10,418 bases of DNA from Opitutaceae bacterium. Lineage in GTDB: Bacteria > Verrucomicrobiota > Verrucomicrobiia > Opitutales > Opitutaceae. Both the position numbers and the translations under genes were made by a program. The stretch lies in assembly GCA_031272375.1 (NCBI GenBank), contig JAISTY010000215.1:1-10418 (forward strand), written 5' to 3'. Numbering within the stretch: position 1 is the stretch's first letter; each line of letters begins with the position of its first letter. Of this stretch, positions 1 through 5,888 are shown piece by piece. The notes under the pieces were generated by a model that saw nothing but the letters and a program-made list of their open reading frames with translations, had not been told where the DNA came from and searched no databases.

Positions 1-219
1 TTCCCTTGGGCGCGATGGCAGGAAACACAAGCGGCGGTCAAATTAAACGTGCTCTTCTCCGTCGAGGAGGAATTGCCGGAGTTGTGTTCAATAGTTACTG
101 CGAATGAACATGATGTGAATTTTCTCAAAACACTGACTTTCGCGGCGGGACACTACTATGTTTTCGACCGCGGCTATCCCGATTTCGCGTCATGGTTTCG
201 GATAAATCAATCGGGCGCC
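1..219 (+). mobile_element. IS4-family transposase fragment (DDE domain, incomplete at both ends)
   Basis: Reading frame 1 is open from the first base, so the fragment continues beyond the left edge. Its translation starts FPWARWQETQAAVKLNVLF and continues through HDVNFL to YYVFDRGYPDFASWFRINQSGA. This is the layout of the catalytic core of IS4-type transposases (DDE_Tnp_1): an FPWA...KAAVKLH-like block, an HDVN block, then DRGYxDF, whose aspartate corresponds to the second residue of the DDE triad. The usual continuation (AfFVtRxK and the later YREK block with the catalytic glutamate) is absent. The similarity stops at about base 219, where the frame passes into an unrelated helix-turn-helix sequence. 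The fragment therefore cannot encode an active transposase. Its base composition is visibly less GC-rich than the flanking genes, as expected for an acquired element. No terminal inverted repeat or target duplication can be seen, because the left end is outside the window. Confidence 0.82.
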
Positions 220-402
220 GGGCTTTTCCAACCGATGATCGGCTTCATTGAGACGGGAACTTGCGTGCCGACGGTGGCGACCTTGTTTCGCATCGCGTCG
301 GTGCTGGGCTGTCCGCTCGCCGAGATTTTCGGCACGGTGGAGGCGGCGATCGCATCGGGCAGGAGAATTCCGGCGCTTGGGAAGCGGGCGAAGCGGCGGT
401 AG
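220..402 (+). pseudogene. C-terminal remnant of an XRE-type helix-turn-helix regulator
   Basis: The frame of the transposase fragment continues into LFQPMIGFIETGTCVPTVA, then TLFRIASVLGCPLAEIF and a basic tail ending GKRAKRR. This matches the second half of a Cro/C1-type HTH domain: the recognition helix (consensus like SQxxISxIExG), the P-T-xxTLxRIAxxLG helices, and the L-x-E-I-F end. Helices 1 and 2 and any start codon of its own are missing, replaced by transposase sequence, so DNA binding by a normal HTH fold is unlikely. The junction lies near bases 217-226. An open frame exists from a GTG at 49 across the junction, so a chimeric peptide of about 117 residues could in principle be made, but no ribosome binding site supports it. 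The simplest reading is an insertion followed by a deletion that fused the two remnants. Confidence 0.7.
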
Positions 403-630
403 CATACAGACGGCGGAGCGGGGCGCGGCAAAATGTTCCGCGAGAGTTGTTTAATAGACTCGTTCCATGCCCGACCGTTTTACGATAAGTCGTAAAACAG
501 TCACGACCAATTTACGATGGATCGCCAAACGGTCGGCATGGGTTTCCCGCATGTTTTGAACCGCCCGCGGGCGACGCATATCGGACGCGTCTTCGCGACG
601 AAAAGACGAAGCCGATCCCGTTTCGGACGC
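403..630. other. Intergenic region without a supported gene
   Basis: This stretch separates the truncated HTH remnant from the 3' end of the pseudouridine synthase gene. Besides the palindromic element at 466-540 it contains a perfect 12-bp palindrome CGCCCGCGGGCG (562-573) and a small hairpin with arms CGTCTT (588-593) and AAGACG (603-608). None is followed by a clear T-run in either direction. The palindromic hairpins may still help end transcription arriving from either side, since the genes here converge. A 30-codon frame from 467 to 559 exists but has no ribosome binding site and overlaps the palindrome. Confidence 0.5.
466..540. repeat. Compact palindromic element with two mutually exclusive hairpins
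   Basis: An inner inverted repeat consists of GTTTTACGA (477-485) and TCGTAAAAC (490-498), perfect over 9 bp around a TAAG loop. It extends outward by GAC/GTC (473-475 with 500-502) after one C/A mismatch. An outer repeat pairs CCGACCGTTT (471-480) with AAACGGTCGG (527-536), perfect over 10 bp, and CATG continues on both sides (466-469, 537-540 region) with one extra C on the left. The two structures share the left arm at 473-480, so both cannot form at once. A further copy of TTTACGA lies at 511-517. No U-run follows on either strand, so this is not a standard intrinsic terminator. It could be a miniature palindromic repeat, an operator cluster or an RNA switch; the sequence alone does not decide. 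Confidence 0.6.
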
Positions 631-1566
631 TCACCCGCCAGACTCCCGGAGTTGTTTGAGGTAATCGGAAAAATCAGCGGGAAGCGGGGCTTCGAGGACG
701 AGCGGTTCTTGCGTGATGGGATGCGCGATGACCAGCCGCGCGGCGTGCAGGAAAAAACGCGGCGGCGGCGGCTTGTCGGGGAGCTTTGGGTTGCCGTAGG
801 TGGGGTCGCCAAGAAGGGGGTGGCCGATGTGTTTCAGGTGGACGCGGATTTGGTGGGTGCGCCCCGTGTGGATCTCGCAACGCAGGAGGGCGGCGGCGGG
901 GAATTCTTCGACGAGAAACCAGTCCGTCCGCGCGGGGCGGCCTTTGGGCGTGACCGCCATTTTGTGCCGGTGGACGGGATGGCGGCCAACGGGGGCATTG
1001 ATGACGCCGGAGTCCGTCGCGGGGACGCCGCTGACGAGCGCAAGGTAGGTTTTGCGCGTGCTGCGGTCGGCAAACTGCCGCGAGAGCGCGATGTGCGCGG
1101 CGTCGTTTTTCGCCGCCACGATGACGCCGGTGGTGTCGCGGTCGAGGCGGTGGACGATGCCGGGGCGCTCGACGCCACCGATGCCGGACAAGCTGCCGCG
1201 GCAGTGGGCGAGGAGAGCGTGGACAAGGGTGTCGCCGCCGGTGTTGGCGCCGGGGTGGACGGTCATGCCCGGCGGCTTGTTGACGGCGACGAGGGCGTCG
1301 TCCTCGAAGAGGATTTCGAGGGGGATGGGGTTCGGGACGATTGCGGCGGGGCGGGTTTCGGGGAGCGCGAGGGCGAGGGTGTCGCCGGGGCGGACGGTGT
1401 CGTTTTGGGCGGCGGGGCGGTTGTTGAGGGTGACAAGCCCGGCGGCGAAGGCGCGCTGGATGGCGGCGCGGGAATGTTCGGGGAAGGCGGCGGCGAGGAG
1501 TTTGTCGGCGCGCGCGCGGCGGGCATCGGTCGGGTGAATGTAGGTTTTTGAGGGTGACTTGTTCAT
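631..1566 (-). CDS. RluA/RluD-family 23S rRNA pseudouridine synthase
   Basis: This enzyme converts specific uridines in RNA to pseudouridine. With an S4 domain in front it most resembles the RluC/RluD branch, which acts on 23S rRNA (helix 69 in the case of RluD). The 311-residue product has an S4 RNA-binding domain (about residues 16-70: RADKLLAAAF, AIQRAFAAGLVTLNNR, VRPGD) and then the catalytic domain. The signature RPGIVHRLDRDTTG is at about 134-147 with catalytic Asp142. Later come RKTYLALVSG, HTGRTHQIRVHLKHIGHP, LLGDPTYG and FLHAARL, all standard RluA-family blocks. I place the start at the ATG of MNKSPSK (1566); a TTG start ten codons upstream would put codons inside the adjacent repeat element. 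The ATG is preceded only by a weak GGA, and the leader is the end of that element. Which uridine is modified is not determined, so no gene symbol is given. Confidence 0.95.
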   Translation of the reverse strand: MNKSPSKTYIHPTDARRARADKLLAAAFPEHSRAAIQRAFAAGLVTLNNRPAAQNDTVRPGDTLALALPETRPAAIVPNPIPLEILFEDDALVAVNKPPGMTVHPGANTGGDTLVHALLAHCRGSLSGIGGVERPGIVHRLDRDTTGVIVAAKNDAAHIALSRQFADRSTRKTYLALVSGVPATDSGVINAPVGRHPVHRHKMAVTPKGRPARTDWFLVEEFPAAALLRCEIHTGRTHQIRVHLKHIGHPLLGDPTYGNPKLPDKPPPPRFFLHAARLVIAHPITQEPLVLEAPLPADFSDYLKQLRESGG

Positions 1567-1569
1567 TTT

Positions 1570-1788
1570 TCCAACGCCAGGACGCAAAGCCGCCAAGAAG
1601 AAGATTTTTGTCTCACGCAGAAACGCTGAGGCGCAGAGTTTTGGGGGAAGAGCTTTTTAGAATTAACGGAGTTTTCGGAATTAACAGAATTAGGAGGAGC
1701 AATCCGTGGTTGGCTTGGGTGGCTTTTAATTAGTGGGGAATTAGCGGTGGAGGGATTGGAGTTGGCGTCTTTGCCTCCTGGCGTTGGA
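1570..1788. repeat. MITE-like repeat element with 28-bp terminal inverted repeats
   Basis: The left end (1570-1597) begins TCCAACGCCAGGACGCAAAG. The reverse complement of the right end (1761-1788) begins TCCAACGCCAGGAGGCAAAG. Over 28 bp they match at 25 positions. The interior is AT-richer than the flanks and built from short tandem modules: an 8-nt unit three times (ACGCAGAA, ACGCTGAG, GCGCAGAG at 1615-1638) and an 18-nt unit twice (1653-1670 and 1671-1688, 14 of 18 identical, core GAATTAAC). There is no open reading frame of note. On the minus strand the modules read like the dispersed short repeats of the CTTGGCGGCTTTGCGTC type that I recall from several environmental bacterial genomes; this is memory, not a search. 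It occupies nearly all of the space between the deaminase stop codon and the pseudouridine synthase start. No target-site duplication is evident. Confidence 0.72.
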
Positions 1789-1796
1789 GAGAAGTT

Positions 1797-2795
1797 TCAG
1801 GCGAATTGTTTTTCCACGCGGGCGATTTCGGCGAGGTGGCGCTGGCGTTCGGAGTCGGGGATGTCGGCGACTTGCCAGCCGTTGCGGGCGAGTTGGGCGA
1901 GTTCGGCGAGGGTGAAGCCGGCCTCGTTGGCGAGGGTCTCGTATTCGTCGAGGAGGGTGTTGGCGAAACAGAGGGGGTCGTCGGTGCTCACGGTGCAATG
2001 GATGCCAGCTTGCATGAGGCGGCGGATCGGGTGCGAGGCGATGTCCGGGACGACGCGGAGTTTGACGTTGCTGATGGGACACATGTCGAAGGTGACGCCG
2101 CGGTCGGCGGCGAGGCGCACGACGGCGGGATCCTCGATGGCGCGGGTGCCGTGCTGGATGCGGGTGGCGCCGAGTTGCTCGATGGCCTCGCGGACGCGGC
2201 CGGCGCCGCCGAACTCGCCGGCGTGGGCCTTGGTGCGTTTGCCGGCGGCGCGGAGGTTCGCCCAGACCTCCGCCGTCCACGGCTCGTTGGGGAGGGTTTC
2301 GAGGCCGTGGAGGTCAACGCCGTGGAGCTGTTTCCAGTTGCCGAGATCGTCAATCGTGTCGCGCAGCGGCGGCTTGTAGTCGTTGCGCGCCATGCCGGTG
2401 AAGGCGCGGACGGTCATTCCGGGCGGCGCGGCGGAGAGGATGGCGTCGAGGATGTCGCGTCCGTCGAGCTTGAGAAATTGCGTCACGGGCAGGTGGAAGC
2501 TGGTCTCGACGTAGCGGACGTTTTGGGCGGCGAGGTTTTTGAAAATGCGCGCGGCGGCGATGTGGTAGCGTTCCGGCGTGGTGAACCATGGGAGGGCGTG
2601 GCCGAGGAGGATTTCGTCGAATTGCGGGAAGGTTTCGTAGCGGTAGCCGGGGGCGCGGAAGGGCGGGTTTTCGGGATAGGTTTCCGGCTTCCACTCGCGG
2701 AGGATTTCATAGGGGAGCGCGCCCTCGATGTGGAGGTGCGTCTCGGTTTTCGGAAGCGCGAGGAGGAAGGCGCGGAGGGTCTTGGGATCGTGCAT
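1797..2795 (-). CDS. add: Adenosine deaminase family protein (Add-like)
   Basis: This is a zinc-dependent hydrolytic deaminase of the amidohydrolase superfamily, expected to deaminate an adenine-containing substrate in the cytoplasm for purine salvage. All catalytic landmarks are present in the 332-residue product: the metal-binding HxH in THLHIEGAL (His20, His22), KAHAGE (His191, Glu194 as proton shuttle), RIQHGTR (His215), and STDDP (Asp272, Asp273). [10 protein letters not shown] at about 236-245 is also typical. The length is normal for the family. HLHIEG rather than HxHLDG is common in adenine deaminases, so the substrate could be adenosine, adenine or another adenosine derivative such as aminodeoxyfutalosine; the symbol is given at family level only. 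The start is the ATG at 2795. It has no Shine-Dalgarno sequence and lies 60 bp after the XRE gene in an AT-rich spacer. It may be co-transcribed with the upstream regulator and peptidase genes. Confidence 0.9.
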   Translation of the reverse strand: MHDPKTLRAFLLALPKTETHLHIEGALPYEILREWKPETYPENPPFRAPGYRYETFPQFDEILLGHALPWFTTPERYHIAAARIFKNLAAQNVRYVETSFHLPVTQFLKLDGRDILDAILSAAPPGMTVRAFTGMARNDYKPPLRDTIDDLGNWKQLHGVDLHGLETLPNEPWTAEVWANLRAAGKRTKAHAGEFGGAGRVREAIEQLGATRIQHGTRAIEDPAVVRLAADRGVTFDMCPISNVKLRVVPDIASHPIRRLMQAGIHCTVSTDDPLCFANTLLDEYETLANEAGFTLAELAQLARNGWQVADIPDSERQRHLAEIARVEKQFA

Positions 2796-2855
2796 GGCGG
2801 ACAGGGAACGCGGTTTTTGTTTTTTAACAACGCCGAACGCGGAAACGGCGCCGTC

Positions 2856-3149
2856 TCACCGGCTTTCCCGCGCGGAAACGCGCAACAGCTCGTTCGGTGT
2901 GGCGGCGACGATTTCGCCGAGTTTCAGCAGCTCAAGGTCGCTGACGGCGCGGAGGCCGGCCTCGATTTTCGCGACGACGACGCGGTCAATGTCCCAGCCG
3001 GCGAGCTGGCATTTGGCGGCGAGGACGGCCTGCGACCAGCCGAGGGCGGAGCGGCGTTTGCGGAGCTCCGGGCCGAGGGCGTTCAGGGACTTTCCGGGCC
3101 GCCAGGGGCGTTGGGCTAAACGGGGGCGGCCTTTGGTTTTTCCGGGCAT
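2856..3149 (-). CDS. XRE-type helix-turn-helix DNA-binding protein
   Basis: A 97-residue predicted DNA-binding protein. Residues 1-22 are a basic arm (MPGKTKGRPRLAQRPWRPGK) whose KGRPR resembles the core of an AT-hook. Residues 25-90 form a Cro/C1-type HTH: helix 1 around ELRKRRSALGWS, helix 2 SQAVLAAKCQ, recognition helix IDRVVVAKIEAG, then LELLKLGEIV and a closing helix ending NELL. Compared with the usual LAxxxGVSxxxISxIE spacing, the turn is longer by about four residues (CQLAGWDIDR). I recall this variant in verrucomicrobial regulators. Targets are unknown; the position between a lipoprotein gene and the deaminase gene suggests local or autogenous regulation, which is inference. It is one of the few genes here with a good ribosome binding site: GAGGAAGGA ends about 8 nt before the ATG, which supports this start. 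Confidence 0.85.
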   Translation of the reverse strand: MPGKTKGRPRLAQRPWRPGKSLNALGPELRKRRSALGWSQAVLAAKCQLAGWDIDRVVVAKIEAGLRAVSDLELLKLGEIVAATPNELLRVSARESR

Positions 3150-3176
3150 CGCGGTGTTCCTTCCTCGGCACTGAAA

Positions 3177-3626
3177 TCACTTCTGATAAAGCACGGGGTC
3201 CTCGATGCGGACGTTGAGGGCGCCGTTTTCGGCGGGGGTGATGGCAATCGGGTAGGCGACGCCATCGGGGCCGAGGGTCTTGAGGAGCCACAGTTCGCGC
3301 CCGTCGGCGAGGGCCTTGACGTTGATGGTTTCCGGCGCGGGGCGGCCCTTGGCGGCCTCGAGCCGGGCAAGCGCGGCGAACATCTGTTGCTGCTGCTCCG
3401 GCGTGAAGCGCGTGGCGGCGTTGGGGAGGTTGTCCGCGAGGACGCGGACGAGGATGGCGTCGCCGCGCGAGGTGCGGAGGGCGCGCCAGCGGAAGGGGGA
3501 GTTTTCGGCCTCCTCCTTGCGGTTGGCGGCGGCGAGGGAGTCGTCCGGCCTCGCGACGGGCTGGTTGCAGGCGGCGGGCGCGAGGAGGAGCGCGGGAAGG
3601 AGAAGGAAAATTCCGGCGGGACGCAT
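3177..3626 (-). CDS. Putative small lipoprotein of unknown function
   Basis: The 149-residue product begins MRPAGIFLLLPALLLAPAAC, a short positively charged start followed by a hydrophobic stretch and a cysteine at residue 20. This is the pattern of a type II signal peptide, although the lipobox (APAAC) is degenerate, with proline at -3. The mature part is hydrophilic. It has a Gln-rich stretch (TPEQQQQM, about 79-86) and a C-terminal beta-like segment (LWLLKTLGPDGVAYPIAITP...) ending in VLYQK. I do not recognise a named domain. It would be expected to be anchored to a membrane facing the periplasm. It starts 18 bp after the M29 peptidase stop and ends 27 bp before the XRE start, so it is probably in the same transcript. 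No Shine-Dalgarno sequence precedes the ATG. Coding is supported by codon use and neighbour spacing, function is not. Confidence 0.75.
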   Translation of the reverse strand: MRPAGIFLLLPALLLAPAACNQPVARPDDSLAAANRKEEAENSPFRWRALRTSRGDAILVRVLADNLPNAATRFTPEQQQQMFAALARLEAAKGRPAPETINVKALADGRELWLLKTLGPDGVAYPIAITPAENGALNVRIEDPVLYQK

Positions 3627-3644
3627 GTTCGGGAGGCGGCGCGG

Positions 3645-4763
3645 TTATTTGGCGAGGAGGTAATCGGGGTTCAGTTTCTGGAGCGGCTTGGGGACGAAGA
3701 GGCCGTCCTTGCGGATGAGTTTGCCGTCGAACCGGATTTCGCCGCCGCCGTATTCGGGGCGCTGGATGCACACCATGTCCCAGTGGATTTGCGATTTGTT
3801 GCCGTTGCCCGCCTGCTCGTAGGCTTGGCCGGGCGTGAAGTGAAAACTGCCGGCGATTTTCTCGTCGAAGAGGATGTCGCGCATGGGTTCGAGGATGTGC
3901 GGGTTGAAGCCGAGGGCGAACTCGCCGATGAAGCGCGCGCCGGCGTCGCTATCGAGAATTTCGTTGAGGCGTTTGGTGTTGCTGCCGGTCGCCTCGACGA
4001 CGCGGCCTTTTTTGAAGGCGAGCCGGATGTTGTCGAAGGAGGTGCCGAGATAGACGGTTGGCGCGTTGAACTGCACGTGTCCCTCGACGCTGTCGCGGAC
4101 GGGGCAGGAATAGACCTCGCCGTCGGGAATGTTGTATTGCCCGCCGCAGGCCTGGGCGCCGATGCCCTTGATGGAGAAGCGCAGATCGGTGCCGTTGCCG
4201 GTGACGCGGACGCTGTCGGTGCGCTCCATGAGTTCGCGCAACGCCCTCATGCCGGGCGCCATGCGGGCGTAGTCGAGCGTGCAGACGCGGAAGTAAAAAT
4301 CCTCGAACGCCTCCGTGCTCATGCCGGCGAGCTGCGCCATCGCGGGCGTCGGCCAGCGGAGGACGCACCACTTGGTCTTGTTAACGCGGTGGTCGAGGAC
4401 GGGCTTCATCAACCGCGAGACGAGGCGCGTTTTTTCGGCGGGGATGTCGGAGTTCTCGAAAATGTTGTCGGAGCCGCGCAGGGCGATGTAGGCGTCCATG
4501 TGCCTCATGCGGGCGAGTTCGCCGGCGGCGAGGGGCGCGAGCTGCGGTTCGGTGGCGTGGAGGTTGAGTTCGCGGGTGACGCGGGCGCGGTGGATGGCGA
4601 CGGCGGGGAGCGCGCCGCGGGCGCGGGCGGCGCGGATGAGTTCGACAACGATGGCGTCGGGAACGTCGAAGGCGTCAATGAGGACGCGCTCGTTGGGCTT
4701 GAGGGCGGTGGAGAAGCCGGTGAGGAGTCGCGCGAGATCGGCGAGGCGTTTGTCGGTGAGCAT
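3645..4763 (-). CDS. Aminopeptidase, peptidase family M29 (AmpS/aminopeptidase T type)
   Basis: This is a metal-dependent exopeptidase that removes N-terminal amino acids, presumably cytoplasmic, as no signal peptide is seen. The 372-residue product has the M29 arrangement. The N-terminal domain begins [29 protein letters not shown] (LV-x-YS-x-x-LKPGE in the family). The C-terminal part carries the expected metal ligands: Glu216 in PDGEVYSCP, Glu281 in GEFALGFN, His308 and Tyr315 in [12 protein letters not shown], and His327 and Asp329 in [17 protein letters not shown] and GxNT (SNTKRLNEI) are also family-like. I take the ATG at 4763 rather than an extended start at 4892, because the extra 43 residues are unlike the family and would overlap the divergent gene's start. 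It is the first gene of the minus-strand block and faces the YhaM-like gene across 116 bp. Substrate preference cannot be read from the sequence. Confidence 0.93.
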   Translation of the reverse strand: MLTDKRLADLARLLTGFSTALKPNERVLIDAFDVPDAIVVELIRAARARGALPAVAIHRARVTRELNLHATEPQLAPLAAGELARMRHMDAYIALRGSDNIFENSDIPAEKTRLVSRLMKPVLDHRVNKTKWCVLRWPTPAMAQLAGMSTEAFEDFYFRVCTLDYARMAPGMRALRELMERTDSVRVTGNGTDLRFSIKGIGAQACGGQYNIPDGEVYSCPVRDSVEGHVQFNAPTVYLGTSFDNIRLAFKKGRVVEATGSNTKRLNEILDSDAGARFIGEFALGFNPHILEPMRDILFDEKIAGSFHFTPGQAYEQAGNGNKSQIHWDMVCIQRPEYGGGEIRFDGKLIRKDGLFVPKPLQKLNPDYLLAK

Positions 4764-4879
4764 GGCGGGGACGTTGCGGGACAAAGGCGGGAAGGCGACG
4801 GGAAACAGCGCCTCCGCCCGGCGGCGGGCGCGCACAAAACCCTTTGCGCCGCCCGCGCCCTTGCTGTTCAACGCCGCCC
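4764..4879. promoter_or_regulatory. Divergent intergenic region with inverted repeats
   Basis: This 116-bp gap lies between two divergently oriented starts, so promoters for both directions should be in or near it. I cannot assign -35/-10 boxes with confidence. It contains a strong imperfect inverted repeat, GCGGGCGCGCA (4824-4834) with TGCGCCGCCCGC (4845-4856), one base extra on the right and a 10-nt loop. A smaller perfect repeat, CGCCCG/CGGGCG (4815-4820, 4825-4830), overlaps its left arm. Either could be a protein binding site or an mRNA leader hairpin. Confidence 0.45.
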
Positions 4880-5860
4880 ATGCCCGACCCACTCCTCACC
4901 GTCCGCGAACTCAAGGCCCTCGGCGAAACCAACGGCCAGCCCTTCGCCGCCCTTCTCGTCATCCGCAAACTCGCCGCGAAAACCGCCTCCAACGGCAACA
5001 CCTTCCTCTCGCTCGACCTCGGCGACCGCACCGGCGTCTTCTCCTGCACGCTCTTCGGCGACAACCCCGCCTTCGAAACCGTCCGCACTGCCGGCGAGGG
5101 CGCCGTCGTGCGCGTCGAGGGCCGCACCGACTCCTACCAAGGGCGCTTCTCCCCGCGCATCCTGAAGGCCGGCGTCCTCGACGAGTCCGAACTCGGCGCC
5201 CCCGGCCTGCTCGACAACCTCGTCGAGCTTGCCCCGGAGCCGTTCGACCAGCTCCGCGCCGAGCTGGACGCCTTTGTTGACGGGATCCCGCACGACGCCC
5301 TGCGCATGACCGTCCGCGGCGTCCTCGACGAAACCGGCGCGCGCTTTCTGGAAACCCCCGCCGCCGTCTCGATGCACCACGCCTACCGCCACGGCCTGCT
5401 CGAGCACACCGTCCACATGGCCCGCGTCTGCAACGCGCTCCTTCCGCTCTACCCGCAGGTGGATCCCTCCCTCGCGATGGCCGGCATCCTGCTGCACGAC
5501 ACCGGCAAAACCATCGAATACGAGGGCAACTTGTCCACGCGCCGCTCGCGCAAGGGCATCCTGCAAGGCCACGTCGTCCTCGGCTACCAGCTCGCCCGCA
5601 AGCACGGCATCAAGGCGCGCCTCGACCCCGACCGCCTCGAACGCCTTGAACACATCATCCTCTCCCACCAGGGCGAACTCGAGTGGGGCGCCGCCGTCCA
5701 CGCCGCCACGCCCGAGGCCGTCTTTGTCTCCATGATAGACAACCTCGACGCCAAAATGGGCATGGTGCAGCGCGCCCTCCGGCAGGCCGACCCCGCCGCC
5801 GAATTCAGCGAACGCCTCCCCGGCCTCAACGCCCCCCTCCTCACCAAACCCCTGCCCTGA
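4880..5860 (+). CDS. YhaM-type OB-fold/HD-domain 3'-5' exoribonuclease
   Basis: The 326-residue protein combines an N-terminal OB-fold nucleic-acid-binding domain (about residues 20-100: [37 protein letters not shown]) with a C-terminal HD phosphohydrolase domain. HD residues are clear: [20 protein letters not shown] (His167, His171, His176), [11 protein letters not shown] (His206-Asp207), GHVVLG (His231), [15 protein letters not shown] (His263) and MIDNLDAKM (Asp287). This order and these motifs are those of YhaM/CBF1-type 3'-5' exoribonucleases, which trim RNA ends in a metal-dependent way in the cytoplasm. The start chosen is the ATG of MPDPLL at 4880. An in-frame ATG at 4844 would add 12 residues of low-complexity sequence and is less likely. 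It is followed 28 bp later by rlmN, so the two RNA-related genes may share a transcript. Exonuclease activity is inferred from the family. Confidence 0.9.
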   Translation: MPDPLLTVRELKALGETNGQPFAALLVIRKLAAKTASNGNTFLSLDLGDRTGVFSCTLFGDNPAFETVRTAGEGAVVRVEGRTDSYQGRFSPRILKAGVLDESELGAPGLLDNLVELAPEPFDQLRAELDAFVDGIPHDALRMTVRGVLDETGARFLETPAAVSMHHAYRHGLLEHTVHMARVCNALLPLYPQVDPSLAMAGILLHDTGKTIEYEGNLSTRRSRKGILQGHVVLGYQLARKHGIKARLDPDRLERLEHIILSHQGELEWGAAVHAATPEAVFVSMIDNLDAKMGMVQRALRQADPAAEFSERLPGLNAPLLTKPLP

Positions 5861-5888
5861 CGGACAACGCCGCCGCCCTTCCGCGCCC

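Noticed and set aside
467..559. A 30-codon plus-strand frame starting MPDRFTISRK.
   Set aside because: No ribosome binding site, no recognisable family, and it overlaps the inverted repeats, which explain the sequence better.
1615..1688. Short tandem repeats considered as a CRISPR array.
   Set aside because: Units are 8 and 18 nt, directly adjacent without spacers, and there are no cas genes in the window.
2814..2849. T-rich stretch and small hairpins (CGCCG/CGGCG, TTGTT/AACAA) between the XRE and deaminase genes as a possible terminator.
   Set aside because: On the minus strand the hairpin is followed by an A-run, not a T-run, so it does not fit an intrinsic terminator for the genes transcribed through it.
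4764..4892. An N-terminal extension of 43 residues on the M29 peptidase.
   Set aside because: The extension is unlike M29 proteins and would run through the divergent intergenic region into the start of the YhaM-like gene.
4700..5000. Abrupt switch from G-rich to C-rich on the plus strand, resembling a replication origin skew change.
   Set aside because: The switch coincides with the change of coding strand, and coding strands here are always C-rich at third positions. No DnaA-box cluster or dnaA gene is seen.
1806..5165. Long plus-strand open frames at 1806-3119 and 3387-5165 opposite the minus-strand block, and a similar one at 517-1551.
   Set aside because: They lie antisense to genes with clear family motifs and are Gly/Glu/Ala/Val/Arg-rich. 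They arise because stop codons are rare in GC-rich antisense frames.
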